From Antrodiella citrinella (Eukaryota; Basidiomycota; Agaricomycetes; Polyporales; Steccherinaceae), in NCBI GenBank assembly GCA_004802725.1, contig SGPM01000001.1, positions 124,001 to 188,000 on the forward strand: a DNA stretch of 64,000 nt, read 5' to 3'. Each line of letters opens with the position of its first letter. Within the stretch, counting starts at the first letter, position 1. Made by a program: the position numbers and the translations under genes. This document shows positions 1 to 12,791 of the stretch, one piece after another. The notes beneath the pieces are model-generated. The model saw nothing but the letters and a program-made list of their open reading frames with translations. It did no database searches and was not told the origin of the DNA.

Positions 1-657
1 CTCTGTGTCTGTCACATCGTACCTCTTTGCACTCTTATACCCCGATATCCCACGCAATCAGATAGATCAATGTAGCATTGCGCTACGTTTGCTTGACCGA
101 CTACCTCCTAACGTGCGTGTCGACCAGATGGATCAACGGACGCACATAGATGACTGCTAGCGCCGGTAACGCACATGCAACACACCTTCTCATACCCTCC
201 GGTCACTGACTCACGGCGGTCACCCGACCGTAAATCTTCGTGGTGCGAATGGCCGACAACTTTTGCACAGCCAATTTGACGCAGGACAGGACAGGTGATT
301 TTTTGTATGAATTCTGCGAACGGTCAGCATCACTTTTTCTTTCTGTTTCGGATATTCACTGAATCATGTCAGTCCGTGCTCAGTTCCTTGGAGCTCCTTG
401 GTACACATCACGTCAGAACGGCAACGATACAGTACAGTTGCCCCGTGAAGATGATGACTGGAAGCTTCGAAACCCACAAGTTTGCCATTCCAAGAAAATG
501 AGAGTCCCGGGGTATCGCGTGGGCGTCGCTGCATCAAGATCATCACCGAGTCCCTCGGTTAGCTAAGCCTCCAGTGCCTCCACTGGCGCAAAATGCGTCT
601 ATAAAGTCTTCATGAGTTTGTTTGCTTTTCTCCCCTTCTTCCGACCTTTTCGCCACC
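1..657. other. Intergenic region upstream of permease
   Basis: No coding region supported. Short open frames here have no recognisable product and overlap one another on both strands. The last 60 bases hold a TATA box and a pyrimidine-rich leader for the permease gene. Confidence 0.6.
600..605 (+). promoter_or_regulatory. TATA box of the amino-acid permease gene
   Basis: The hexamer TATAAA lies 53 bases before the ATG at 658 and is followed by a CT-rich leader, a common fungal core-promoter arrangement. The call rests on motif and position only. Confidence 0.45.
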
Positions 658-2885
658 ATGTCCGAAGAGAAGTTCAGCGCCCAGAAGGCAGATGTCGACT
701 CTCAGTCTGTCACGGACTCTGAGCGGGGTATCAATGCTAGTAACGGTGAACACACTCAGCTCAAGCGTCAGCTCAAGAATCGGCATATTGCCATGATCAG
801 GTATGTCGGTCGTGGAACATTCAAATATTCAAGACGCGTTCACTGACCGGGCCCGCGTATACTACCAGTATCGGCGGTGTCATTGGTACAGGTCTTTTCT
901 TGGGCACTGCCAACTCTCTAACAAGTGGCGGTCCTGTCGGCTTGCTCCTGGGATACATTGTTGTTGGGACTGTCTGCTATTCTGTTATGGTGAGACTCGA
1001 GAGACACGCTCCTCTCGCAAGTTGTACTGATTGTACATCAGGTCTCCCTTGGCGAAATGATCGCGTACTTGCCCTTGCCCGGTGGTCACATCCGCCTCGC
1101 GGAAAGATTCGTCGATTCGGCATTCTCGTTCACAATGGTAAAATTCACAATGGTCATCCGCCATTGCGTGCTCATCAACAAGTACGCAGGGCTGGAATTA
1201 CTGGTACAACTGGACGATCATTCTCCCCGCTGAGCTGAGCGCAGCGGCGGTGCTCATAAATTACTGGGATAAGTCTGGTAAGTATTGACACACTGGTATG
1301 CATGCAAATCTCTGACCGCTCAACAATCACACAGTCAACAACGCCGCGTGGATCTCTATTTGCCTCGTCATCGTTGTGGCCATCAACCTGCTGGGCGCAG
1401 GCGCATATGGCGAGGCTGAGTTCATTTTCGCGTAAGTAGCGGCTACGCCACAAAGAGACACCCGCTCATGAACGTTTTGAGCAGTTCCATCAAGGTTATC
1501 ACAATCGTTGCCCTCATTATTATGGGTATCGTACTTGATCTCGGAGGAGGTCCTACTCACGATCGTCTTGGATTCCGCTACTGGAAGCATCCCGGCCCTT
1601 TCGTCCAGTTCCACAATATCGGAGGTGCGAAGGGCCGTTTCCTCGGTTGGTGGGCTGTCATGACCCAAGCTGCATTCTCTTTCATCGGAACCGAAATCGT
1701 AGCCGTAAGTGAACGCCGAACTCTGCTTTCCCTTGGGGATATGTCTCAATGACCGCTTTTCGCTTGTTGCTCTGTTCAGATTGCCGCTGGTGAGGCGAAG
1801 AACCCACGCAGGAACTTGCCAAAGGCCATCAAGCGTGTCTACATCCGTATTCTGCTATTCTACATTGGAGGTGTCGTCGTCATTGGTCTGCTGGTACCAT
1901 ACACGGATCCCAGTCTGAGCTTGACGACTTCCGACGCGGCAAAGTCTCCGTTCGTCATTGCTATCAACCATGCTGGTATCAAGGGCCTTCCTTCGGTCAT
2001 CAATGCCGCTCTCTTGACCTCTGCGTGGTCCGCCGCATCAAGTGATCTGTACACTTCTTCTCGCGCGCTATGTAAGTCCGTTCCGAGATTTGCAAAAGTT
2101 TGCTCCTTGATGATGGCATTGCGGTACAGATGGTCTTGCAATGGTAGGCAACGCGCCGAGGATCTTCGCCAGGACCAACAACCGTGGTCTTCCCTACATG
2201 GCCATCGGTTTCTGCACGTTGTTTGCCTTCCTTGCATTCATGGGTGTGAAGAGCGGGTCTGGCCAGGTCTTCAACTGGTTCGCTAACATGACGTGTGCGT
2301 TGGTCTGCATTCATGTTGCGTTCAGACAAGTTGACATCATGGTTGCGATTGATGCATCTTAGCTATCGCCGGTCTTATGACATGGTTTGGCATATCTGTT
2401 ACCTACCTCCGCTTCTATAAGGGATACAAGGCGCAGGGTCTTGATCGCAAGAAACTCCCGTACGCTTCGCCCTTGCAGCCATATGCCGCGTGGTATGCCG
2501 CCATATTCTGTCTTTTCATCTGCTTCGTGGGTCTTCGTTCTTGCATATCATATTTTATCTCGCTAACCTATTCGTCCTGACTAATAGTTTAGTGGGTGGG
2601 CTGTATTCTTGAAGGACAGCTGGAATACTGCTACCTTCATCACCAACTACCTTCCTCTGATGCTCTGGCCTGTCTTGTACACCGGTGCCAAGCTCTGGAG
2701 AAAAGATTCCATTGTCAGGCCCGAAGACATGGACTTCTTCAGCGGCTTAGATGAAGTCGAGGCTGCGTCCTACGACGAGCCTCCGCCGCGTAACAACCTT
2801 GAAAAATTCTGGGGATGGCTGGTAAGCATGCCCACCCAAATTCCCCGAACAAAGTGACTGATCACTTTCCTTTCCATAGATGTAA
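658..2885 (+). CDS. Amino-acid permease (APC superfamily, yeast AAT family)
   Basis: Plasma-membrane amino-acid/proton symporter of about 560 residues with the usual 12 membrane spans. Exon 1 ends at 800 and exon 2 resumes at 869, restoring the family's first-helix signature SIGGVIGTGLF. Later exons give LGEMIAYLPLPGG, GWNYWYNW, the FIGTEIVAIAAGE segment of helix 6 and the cytoplasmic AKNPRRNLPKAIK stretch, all hallmarks of fungal general amino-acid permeases. The ATG at 658 has a Kozak-like CCACC context and opens an acidic, Ser-rich N-terminus. The last intron starts at 2822 and leaves a two-codon final exon, ATG TAA, at 2880-2885. About ten introns. Substrate cannot be told; the family takes many amino acids. 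Confidence 0.9.
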
Positions 2886-4457
2886 TCAGATATTGTCTCG
2901 TGTCCAGCAACTTTGTATGTATGTCATATATCACATGTTTGTCTGTTTTCTGTCTTGGACCCCGCAATGTTTAATCTTTCAATGTCCAGCGTGTACACGT
3001 TCCTGACCCCACCATGTCCCGTTCCTATTTATTTTATGTATATATGTTTCGTGCATGACGGGCCATCTGTCATCTGATGTCTCCCGCATACACTCAACAG
3101 CACATGCGGTGAGTCCTGCGGAGCACCGCAGGTGGCTCAGTGGCTGATCGGACTTCATTGAAGTCATGAATCTGCGCTTTGTTGTTGGCATCACTCACAG
3201 TCGCCCCGCGTCGCCATGGTCATTCATGCGCGCAAGCATACAGAGACGCGTAGCGGCATACAAAGTCCTTACAAGGTCTCGGCACATAGCCCCCTGGCCC
3301 GGTCTGACTGTATACTTGTCCGTTGCAGCCTGTTGCAACGCTTTCAGTGCGGCGATTGGTGAGCCTGGGCGTGCGATTTGAGAATTGCTCTGGACAACTT
3401 TGGAGTTGCTCCAGACGAGCATTTCGGACGTCGGTGAGCAGCGAGAACACTGTTATACGTATTTCCTTTCGTCCGTCGGGGACTTGTATGTTCAGATCTT
3501 GCACAAAGCAAAGAAAATCACGCCGAGTGGTCGAAAGTGGTCGATTGCAGTCGATGCAGTGGGAACGGAGCAATCATCATGTGCTTATAACACTAAAGCT
3601 TTTGAAGATCATTGATTTGCCTCCTACGGACAGGAGAGAAGATCCAATGACATGTACATATCTGTGCTTTAGTATAAGGATCATCGCTCAATGGTCCGTA
3701 CCACGTTATTGAAGCACTGCTGGGCCCTAGATGTTGCAGTGATGGCGGGTATTGATGGTGATTATCGTCGTTTGCAAAGCCAGGAGCCAGAAGCATCGTA
3801 AGTCGGCGAGTCGGAGAGACTCGGCCAGCAGGTTTGACGTTGTGCTGAACACACATACTTTGGAGGGCTGCGTGGGCGGGACTGGGCGATTCGGCCGAGC
3901 TTTCGACGGTAGTACATTGGCCCGCGCTCAGGACAGATCACGACTCTCAACTCGCGGTATCTCATCTCATTTCAAATGCCCACGGTGACTATATGAAGAA
4001 GATTGTTAGAGTTAGAGATGCTGTTTGCCTACAAGAGCGAAGTTCACGTACGGGTAGTGATGGAAAGTGCAGGGATGGTAGGAAGGATCCCAGTATTGAG
4101 GTCAAACAGTCTAAATGAACTGCCAGGTGACTGCCAGCTCTTGAAGTGTGTTTGGAGCGGGGCTTGCACGTATCAGTATGTGCGCCAGCTGGGGGCTGTA
4201 TGATTCGCGCTTGTCGTTGCTTGATGATAGAGTTCCGGTACGGGTTTCAGGCAGTAGAAACAAGATATTCCGTGATGAAGCTGCGGTGCGTAAGGGTTCG
4301 GGCACCTTGTGAAGGAAGAGTAAAAGCGAAGGGAGGTAGATATAATTGTCCATTTGTCATAACTGTGGAAGCGAGACCCAGAGAGGACGCGACCGCGACG
4401 GCTGTCCCTACCCTCGACGTTGAACTCGTCGCCGCCGCCGACAACAGCATTAGAGCC
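2886..4457. other. Intergenic region, no gene supported
   Basis: About 1.6 kb between the permease stop and the first possible exon of the LRR-RhoGEF gene. Open frames up to 130 codons occur on both strands but lack family signatures and mutually overlap. It probably holds the 3' UTR of the permease and the promoter and leader of the next gene. Confidence 0.5.
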
Positions 4458-4599
4458 ATGACGTGGTCGCAGGCGAGCCGCAGCGACAGCCCTACGCTGG
4501 GAAGTAGCTGGGAGATGGAGGAGGAGGGAAAGGAGGGAGGAGGGAGTACGACGCTGGCGTATACTCACGGTCGGAGAGTCAGTGCTACGGGCGAGGAAG
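4458..4599 (+). other. Possible alternative first coding exon of the LRR-RhoGEF gene
   Basis: ATG at 4458 has a purine at -3 (GCC ATG), unlike the ATG at 4777. The frame stays open to a consensus donor GTGAGT at 4600. The intron would end at the TTTTTTAG acceptor at 4720, and the joined codon (G plus CT) continues exactly in the frame of the main protein. If not coding, the same intron lies in the 5' UTR. Confidence 0.4.
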
Positions 4600-4776
4600 G
4601 TGAGTGTACTATGGGCGCCTCAGCCGCTGTCCTTGTCCTCCTCATTCCTCATTCCTTTGTCTTTCTTTCAAAGTTTCATGCCGTCGTTGACCTCTTGATA
4701 CCAATCTTTCTCTTTTTTAGCTGTTCTCGAGTACTTGCGTACACAACCATCAAGCATCCAGTACTCTTCATCACCC

Positions 4777-7700
4777 ATGTCATTCCGACCCACCGGCCTC
4801 TCCCCGGCAAAGCTGTCTACACCAGCACACAACGACTGGTCTTCAGACTACGACCATCAGTACGATGCAGTCTCACCATCTAGTGCCTACATCGTAGACT
4901 CTCCTTCGCATCTACGCCCTTCCCCCGCTTCGGCCTTGCCGCATCCCAGACACGCCCTCTCCCGACCCCCTTCTGAAGAGGAGCCCTCCGTTGCCGAATC
5001 CGGTTCTGTACACCCTCTTCCGCGCTCCCCTCAACTTGGAACCTTGCCAGATCCTTCTCAGTATCCAGATCCCTACCCATTTCGTCCCCACAGGTTCCAA
5101 GGGACATCCACTCCCGCACTGTCCTCTGCAGACTCTGCCTCTACTTCGACGCGCTCCTCGGCCTACACCAATTCTGCAAAGTCGGGTGACTACGGTCACG
5201 TACATGTCGCTCTTGGACCCGACGAGCCCGAAGTAGGCGTCGGGATCACTACAGATGATGTTGTACAACTCATTGCACAGGATCCCGCAAACTCCCCTTC
5301 CACCTCACACGGACGGGCTCCGGTTGATGCTTCGCGCTGGTCCGGCTTTTATTCGAACAGTGCGCGATCTCGCTCGTCCTCTGGAGGCAACCCGAGACTA
5401 GACACTACCTCTGAAACCCTCGCACCCCCATTGACCGAGAAGAAAAGCTTCGATATGTCCTGGCAGACTGTGGACGAACGGGACGAGATAGGCCTGACAA
5501 GTGAAGAGGAGACGGATGACGACGGCGTGATTGATGAGGACAATGGCGAGGACGACCTCCCGACACACGCCATGATCATAGCGGAAGAGGGACTCGGTGT
5601 CATTGTACGAGGAGATGAAGGTCCAATAGTGCAATTGCAAGTACACCCAGGTGCGTTTGTGAACTAAGCGATCTTTGGTTCGCGTACGGCTGCTCACTAA
5701 GATACATGCAGGTACGACGCATATGCTAATCGGGTCTTCGTCCACCCCAAATGCCGTTCCTGCTTTTCTCACCAACCATGTTCCTCAAATCACCACCACC
5801 CTACTTGCGCTTGACATATCTGCAAATTTCTTAGTCGCGCTCCCTCCTGCTCTCGCGTCTTGCATTTGCCTGGAAGAGCTGAACGTCGCGTCGAACCCCC
5901 TTCGCGCGCTGCCTCTTTTTCTCTCGTCTCTAATCTCCTTGAAGGTGTTGATCGCGGATTCTACCGGTATAAGCACCCTCCCAACTCAGTTCACTGCGTT
6001 AGACAAGCTGCACAGTCTCAGCATCCGCCGTAACAAGATGCACTCACTCCCTAGTTGGCTTTGCCTACTACCTGCCATGGAAACATTACTTGTTGACGGT
6101 AACCCCTTCCAAGGACCGTGGAAGGCCCTCGTGGAACCACTCCTAGCGAGAACCCCCATGAGCCCGCTGTACCCACCTTCTACGCCCATATTCCCTCCAC
6201 CGTCTGCAAGTATACGTAGTACTGCTGGTACGGACACGGATCTTGAGGACGACTCACCTTCAGACCTGGATCGCCCGTACACTCAAGCCACTACGGAAGA
6301 TGAAGACACCATCATGCCGTCTCGCGCATCACTCTCTCGTTCAGTGACAGCACCCTTGCCCAACCCAGGTGTGGCGCCTCCGCTGCAGCGTACTCGGACC
6401 ACACCCAATCGTGCTTTCCATGAGCGAGCTCGTGCGATTAGCAAGACTGAAATGGACAACAATCAAGTTCCATCCACTTCTAAGGCTCCGATCCTGACCG
6501 CGTCTACTCCAGGCGAACGAGAATTGCGCAGGATGAAGAGTGCAGGCGAGCTGCGACGTAACAACGGTATCAGCGTTGCGGCGAGCTTGCCAGGGTCCCC
6601 TTCAGCTACCTCACCCTCACAGCGCCCGCCGGCCATGTCTCATTACATTACATCTGCTTCCAGCTCGAATTTACTCAGCATATCCCCTGCGGAGGAGGAG
6701 GAGATGCCGATGAGGTTCGCTAGTCTTGGCGTGAGCTCAGGAATGTTGTCACCCGGAGGGACTCGAACGCGACCGGCGGTAGACCATTCGATCTGGGACA
6801 ATATCTCTGGCGACGAAAGCGAGCAGCAGCAGAATACGGCTGTGTTACGAAAGCGGAGTCCGACGATGCCCAGCAGAGCTTCGAGCACTCGTTCACCCCC
6901 GAAAGTTCGCGACAGCCGATATACAGACCGACCAGCCAAGGAGGAGAAAGACAAGTCCAACCGGTGGGGTTTCTTGAAAAAGATGTCCATGGGCAAAATG
7001 AGGACCGATGCGCCCCCTTCTCGGCCATCTACTTCCCAAGGACGTCCGTCGCCGCCTCGCATCACCCGAATGCCTTCCGATGGACAGGCAGACGGCTATC
7101 AGTCTGCTGGAACACCGAAAATCGATGTGCGGATATCGACTACGGGAGCGCTACTGCAGCACGACGGCTTCCCAACGACCCTGAAAAAGAAACCATCTGT
7201 TGACCTTCTGAAAGTGTCCCCACCGCCGCCACCCATTCCGGAGAAGGACTCCCCTGACGCGTACAAACCTCCTACGCCCGCCTCCGCTGGATTTGCTGGA
7301 TCCTCCAATTTCTTGGGAATTCCTACCGTGACTCCACGGGCGGCGAAGCGCAGGAGCTTCCTTCCCATCGATGTCTCCCCGATCCCCGTCCCAGCAGCAG
7401 CACCATTCCTTCCCAATGTTACAGCTACAAATGGAGACGGAGAGGATGAAAGACAAAGGCTCTCAGTGAACACGACTCAAGAATCGATGGAACAGATGCA
7501 GAGACGGGAAGAAGAGAAGGCACGCGAGGCACGCCAACGTGCTTTGCGGTCCGTCATGGCGTATCTACGGGACATGCACGACCTAGGTCTGAGTCAAACC
7601 AACGTGATGAGCATGTACGGCGGCCCTGGACTTGGGACACCGGGAGACGGGATGCGCTCTAGAAGACCCACAATCATCGAGAACAATGGACGACTGCCGT

Positions 7701-9491
7701 CGGAAGCGTCACTCAGTTCCAGTACTTCCAGTATGATTTCAAGGCCGGACTCGACTTTACGGAACTCGGAGGCGAGATTTGGGAATCGCAGTGGTACTAG
7801 CACTCAGACTAATAGTGTTGCCACGACGGACAGCAACGGTTCAGGAAGCGGAGAAGAGCGCAAGTACAAGGACGACAAGTCAAAACGTGCTAGAGTTGTT
7901 CGGGAAATTGTTGAGTGCGTACACCCTCTCTTTATCATCGAATATTTTGTTGATTTACATTCTCCAGAACTGAACGAACATATGTGAAAGGTCTTCAAGA
8001 GCTTGTCGATATTTACATCAATCCAGCGTCCGCTCCCGTCAATGTGCTCAGCGGCGTCGGCCAGCACAAAGAGACTGTTGTCCCCGTTGCCGAGCGCAAG
8101 ATTGTCTTCAACGGTCTTGAAGCGTTGTATTCTTTCCACCACGGCAGTTTCCTACCGGCTCTAGAGACGGCTGCAGCACCCCTCCTACGCCCACCCAATG
8201 AAATCGCTCAAGCGGACCATGATGGGCAGATGTCACTCACTGTCTCGCGTACGGTCGCGCAAACGTTCGTTTCTCATGCCGCGTTCATGAGAATGTACTC
8301 TACCTACATCAAGTAAGTATTGGCGTAAACCGTTCGAGAATGACTGCTAATGGATATATTCGCTCTATAGCAACTTCGACAGCTCCGTTCAACGCATCAA
8401 GACGTGGTTATCTGACCGACCATCTACTTCAGCAGCTAAATCTCTGTCTCCTTCGTCTAGTACCGCTCAACTTGTTGGCTTTGGCCTCACAATGTCCGCG
8501 GTATCCTCGCCCGGTGTCGTACCGGACAGCAACTCCAACGTCGCCGAGTTGACATCAAGTCAGCGGAAACGTATCAAGACGCTTCTGAAACGATGCCGAA
8601 TGAATCCTCGGCATTCGCAGCTCAACCTGGAAGGCTACCTCCTGCTTCCTGTGCAACGGATACCTCGGTACAGGCTACTGGTGAGCTAACAATTATTGAT
8701 CTTTCTACTCTCGTTAACAATTCACGTAGTTGGAAGAGCTGCTGCGGAGCTGTCCACCCATGTATGAATACATGGAGGATCCATTGGATAGGGCGTTGTC
8801 GGAGATATCGGTGCTCGCGACCAATATGAATGAAGGGAAGCGTGAGTCCGAGTCACGTCGACGTCTGGTCATCTGGCAAGCCAGAATTAGAGGCAAGTTC
8901 CCCAGCCCGTTAGTTCAACCGCATCGGTGAGTTCCATTCGTCAGACCTGGATAATCTGAGAAACCCTGACATCTGTCTATTTAGTCGTCTTATCATGGAC
9001 GGTCGTCTTCATCTTACGCGGGTCGTACGCAAGGCGACAGTCAACTTTGAGGTGATTGATTCGAAAGGCGATGCTTCCACCATCCAAGTGGAGTGCCTGT
9101 CCCCGGAACTCACACCGAGGTCATTGGTTGGCGTATTGTGCAATGATCTTCTTGTGCTCTGTCGTGATCCTACAGACGGCCAAGATCCTAACTCGCACGT
9201 GGACTTGTGGGCGGTGCTGCGGATGCAGACTTTGCCCCAGCCTGCTAGCATCGTGCATGGTAACGGTGCGTGGCAGGAACCTATATTTACCTAACATGCG
9301 GTGGCTCAACTTGATTTCGGCGTACAGCTCTTCGCCTTGTGGACAATAAAGCCATCTTGTACTTCGAAGCACCTTCGACGTCTGATGCCGTTACTTGGTA
9401 TCGAGGTAAACCATTTATTTGTTCTACTTTGCGGCTGCATAGCTAATTTTTTGGTGCAGCTATCAACATGAACATGGCACAGAAGCCTTAA
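4777..9491 (+). CDS. LRR-RhoGEF (DH)-PH protein
   Basis: Large multidomain guanine-nucleotide exchange factor for a Rho-type GTPase, about 1,450 residues. Order: Ser/Pro-rich N-terminus with an acidic stretch; leucine-rich repeats coded around 5790-6110 (for example LTLL-type repeats such as LLALDISANFLVALP); long disordered Ser/Pro region; DH domain from about 7900 to 8880, with the conserved final helix LEGYLLLPVQRIPRYRLLLEEL restored across the intron 8681-8729; PH domain from about 8985 to the end. Checked introns: 5651-5711, 7915-7967, 8313-8370, 8681-8729, 8927-8984, 9266-9327 and one just before the last exon; each keeps the frame. The ATG at 4777 is the conservative start. An in-frame upstream exon (ATG 4458, intron 4600-4720) could add about 107 codons minus the intron, roughly 65 residues. 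The role in polarity or actin signalling is inferred from the domains. Confidence 0.88.
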
Positions 9492-10120
9492 GGCACTTGT
9501 CTTCGCTTTCTATTAGCGTTGGCCTCATCCAATCTCCAATCTTTTCGTTCTTGTTCGCCGTGTCAGGGAGCTTCTGGTCAACAGCACTTGCCGCCCACTC
9601 ATTTGCATCTAAGTTGCTCACTCATCTGTATGTTGCCCCTCCTTCGTTCATCATTCGTCACATCAATCATCATAGCGCGCCGCTGGACTGCTCTTGGCCG
9701 TTATTCCGTCCATTCACATACTTTCGTTATATGCTTATCGTGCCATTCTCACTGAATTCTTTTTTCTGTCATTGCAAATTTCGCTCTTCTCAGTACTCTA
9801 GAATACGCACACATTGTGTATACGGCTCTGACATACAGCTTCATCTTCGTTGTAATATGATACATTTTAAACTTGTGAATCATCTGCTCGCCTGGGTCGG
9901 AGTGCGAGAACATCGAACGTACTGCGTCTTTCCATATAGGGGATCACACTAATTGGCGCCTGCAGTTGTACGATTAATGTGACCTCTTCCGCACGGCGCA
10001 CGGCTTTACCCTTGACTTTATCTGACACCAGGTTTACTCGTATCTAACGGCTCACGCACTCGGTCACATTATTTGATACCAATCTCACACCATCTAGGAG
10101 CAACCTTTGATGATACAATC
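9492..10120. other. Intergenic region
   Basis: 3' UTR of the RhoGEF gene and promoter of the PX/SNARE gene. A 151-codon open frame (9497-9952) begins inside the preceding 3' end, is of odd composition and matches nothing recognised; not called. Confidence 0.5.
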
Positions 10121-11212
10121 ATGACCACAATCCAAGCCATATACATCCGTGGCTACGAAGAGCGGCACGAGCCCAAACCACACACCGTCTTCCGGATCGA
10201 AATCCAAGCCTCCGTGCGCAAATGGCAGATGTGGAGACGCTACTCCGAGTTTGCAGACCTGCATACGGAGCTGAGTAAGTCCACTGGGATGGCTCCGCCG
10301 GCGCAGCTGCCGCCCAAGAATGCCATGACCATGACCATGTCGCGATGGCGTGCGGCAAGTGCGGATCTGTTGGAGGAGCGGAGGGCCGGGCTCGAGCTGT
10401 ACTTGCGGGCGATACTGAGTGCGAAGGAGGGGGTGTGGAGGGACTCGTTCGCGTTCAGGGATTTCTTGGGCGTACCGGTCGGGAAGCAGCAGGCTGGAAT
10501 GGACGGGTCGGGGTCGGTGCAGTTCACGTCATCGTCGTGGCTAGACGAGCATAACGATCTTCAAACACGAATACGAGATATCCGCGCCGATATCAACAAA
10601 CGCGATGCCCTTGGAGACCGGGGAGACGTCTCTGGGTCCCACCAAGCCAACGTGCAAGCAAAGAAGAAGCTCGCAGGCGTGCTGACGAGTGTCGGCGTAC
10701 TGGAAGAAGGGCTACAGTCTTTGGGACTGAGTGGGATGAGCGAGGGTGAACTGCAGAGGCGGAGGGACATGGCTGCGAGGCTGCGAGACGATTGCGAGAA
10801 GCTGGCGAAGATGGTCACTGTCGCACGACTGACCTCACGCGGACTGGGAGGCTCGGGAGAGAGGAACCCCGCATCGGATTTCGACAGAGCGGCGCTGTTG
10901 GGCAACAACACCACTGTTGGCTTCACCCGTCCCTCTGGAAGAGTCTTTGGAGTACCACAGCCGAAGGAGACGGAGCAGACAAGGCCGTTGGACGAGACAG
11001 GTCTGGTGCAGCTGCAGCAAACACAGACGGAGCAGCAGGATGCACTGGTGGCTCAGCTGTCGTCGGTGTTACAGCGACAGAAACACCTGGGTCTGGCGAT
11101 CAACGAGGAGATACAGGATCAGAATAGGCTACTGGACGATCTAACTAACGAGGTAGACCGGGTAGGAGGGAAACTGACGAGTGCGAAGAAGCAGATGAAC
11201 AAGTTGGGCTGA
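10121..11212 (+). CDS. VAM7: Vam7-like PX-domain Qc-SNARE
   Basis: Intronless gene for a 363-residue soluble SNARE that joins vacuole-fusion complexes through phosphoinositide binding. The N-terminal PX domain (about residues 5-125) contains the typical WRRYSEFADLH motif and a PPKN segment after it. A helical middle region follows. Residues from about 300 to 360 form a single SNARE heptad block with the zero-layer Q in NEEIQDQNRLLDDL and the ending VDRVGGKLTSAKKQMNKL. There is no membrane anchor, which fits Vam7, held on membranes by PX. The open frame extends further upstream, but the first ATG is at 10121. Length is close to yeast Vam7. Confidence 0.88.
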   Translation: MTTIQAIYIRGYEERHEPKPHTVFRIEIQASVRKWQMWRRYSEFADLHTELSKSTGMAPPAQLPPKNAMTMTMSRWRAASADLLEERRAGLELYLRAILSAKEGVWRDSFAFRDFLGVPVGKQQAGMDGSGSVQFTSSSWLDEHNDLQTRIRDIRADINKRDALGDRGDVSGSHQANVQAKKKLAGVLTSVGVLEEGLQSLGLSGMSEGELQRRRDMAARLRDDCEKLAKMVTVARLTSRGLGGSGERNPASDFDRAALLGNNTTVGFTRPSGRVFGVPQPKETEQTRPLDETGLVQLQQTQTEQQDALVAQLSSVLQRQKHLGLAINEEIQDQNRLLDDLTNEVDRVGGKLTSAKKQMNKLG

Positions 11213-11386
11213 TCTCTTGGATACTTCACTTCACTTTGCAGTCTCATTCCACTTATTGGAGAGAGCATGTTGTATATTTCGTATCTCAATGACCTCACTG
11301 TAATCAATCAAGCATTATGGATACGGAGTGGAGGTATTGTCTATTAGAAGATTCCACATGTAAGTAAAGTCCCATCCACCCATAGT

Positions 11387-12593
11387 CTATGATACCTGAT
11401 CCTCCTTTGGTTTGGCAAGAACACGACCGATACCCTACAATGACTGTCAGCCGCAGGTGGTTACACAAAGAGGATTGTACTCACCTCGAAGCATGCAATC
11501 ATGATACCACATGCAGGAGCAATCTTCGCAATTCGGGGCATGATCCCAGCGTACAAAGCGGTGAGGCCCTCTGTTCGCAGAATTTCGGCCATCAAAGGCC
11601 ACGACGCAGTCGTTTTGCCAGCATGCGACATGATCAAAGCTTGTCGCCGGGTTTTCAAGACGTCAAATGGCGAAGTCAAGAGCGCCGCTGTCGTCCCGCT
11701 GACGGCCCCACTGACAAAGGCTACAGGTGCTCCGTCTTGTCCTCGTCGGTGGAAGGCACCCTTGCACGTCTCGTAACCCGCCCAATACAGGCCACTGAAG
11801 GGCACGTCTCGCCATAGGGTAGGTCCTAATCCTCGCCACAGATACCGTACACCCTGCGTCTTTGCCATGCCTCCAACTGAAGCCAGTACAGAGCGGAGGG
11901 TGTGTGGTGTGCCAGGAGACAAGGGTGTGGACTGCAGGTTCGTGCGAATCAGTTCAAGCGGAGAAACTATGGATGTAATCATTGCCCGAGCGAGAGCACC
12001 CGCTGTGAGTGGAACGAGTGTTGGGAACGGGAGTAATGGAGGTAGGACCACTCGCAGTAGGTGGTCGTAAGTGAGCATGTAACATGTAGCCGACGGGACA
12101 CCTATGAGTCTATTTGAGGATATAACATAAGTCAATCTGTGAAGGGAGTTCACAAATTAACGAGACGTACAGCGAGGTACCTGCACCCTTCCAGAGGCCA
12201 GACATCCCCTCCGCCCTCCACACATGCCGGAAAGCATCGAAGAAACCGTTCACTCTCTCGGTCCTGAACATTCCATGGTCCCATATGCAAACGACTTCAC
12301 CCTCAAGTGATGAGCGTGCTAGTGAGGACATCCGTCGCACACATGCGGCATTGCTCGATGAGGGCTGGCAACAAACATTCGGAGCTGGTTGAGGAAACAG
12401 TGGTCGCTGCCGCGGTGGTGGTTGTGTCTGCAACCTTGTCTTCACAACGTCGAATGGAGTCACTGTGTACAGAGAGCACGTTTGTTATTTTCAAAGAAAG
12501 TCGAGGCTGAGAAGATGCATGCTGACTTGTGAGAGCGGTCACCGTTGAACCGGTAGCGGCTGCGACAAGTTTTGCCTGGTACGGCTCCATCAT
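11387..12593 (-). CDS. MTM1: Mitochondrial carrier, Mtm1 / SLC25A39-40 type
   Basis: Inner-membrane carrier of the branch linked to mitochondrial glutathione import and to Mn/Fe handling of Sod2. Three carrier repeats can be seen: TPFDVVKTRLQ after the first intron, SPLELIRTNLQ in the middle and SPFDVLKTRRQ in the third, each with the Px[DE]xx[KR] signature. The segment LWRDVPFSGLYWAGYE is typical of the SLC25A39/40 group. Between the first two signatures lies a long polar loop with two cysteines (CQPSSSNAAC), also characteristic of this group. Start is the double ATG read from 12593. Splicing restores ALT-M-TPFD, GTSLLIGVP and a short last exon ending GRVLAKPKEDQVS. The family is confident; the exact substrate is known only from homologues. 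Confidence 0.87.
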
Positions 12594-12791
12594 AATTATA
12601 GTACTGTGAAAGTAGAATAAAGTTGTAATAAATGCCTTCAGAATGAATGAAGACAGAAGGAGGAGGAGGAGGATGAAAGAAGGAGGAGGAGTGGTAGAGA
12701 GTCAGACAGTGACTGACGCTCGAGAAATATCGGCCGGGACTGACGCACAACTGCTTCCGTTAATCTTATCAGATAACATCATCAGTTACGA

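Noticed and set aside
3220..3712. Overlapping frames of 117-129 codons on both strands
   Set aside because: No family features, no consistent splicing partners; expected by chance in GC-moderate intergenic DNA.
4146..4883. 245-codon plus-strand frame
   Set aside because: It runs through a clear intron (4600-4720). Only its 4458-4599 part may be coding, as a first exon of the LRR-RhoGEF gene.
9497..9952. 151-codon plus-strand frame in the RhoGEF 3' region
   Set aside because: Begins in the 3' UTR, no recognisable domain, His/Ser/Phe-rich low-quality composition.
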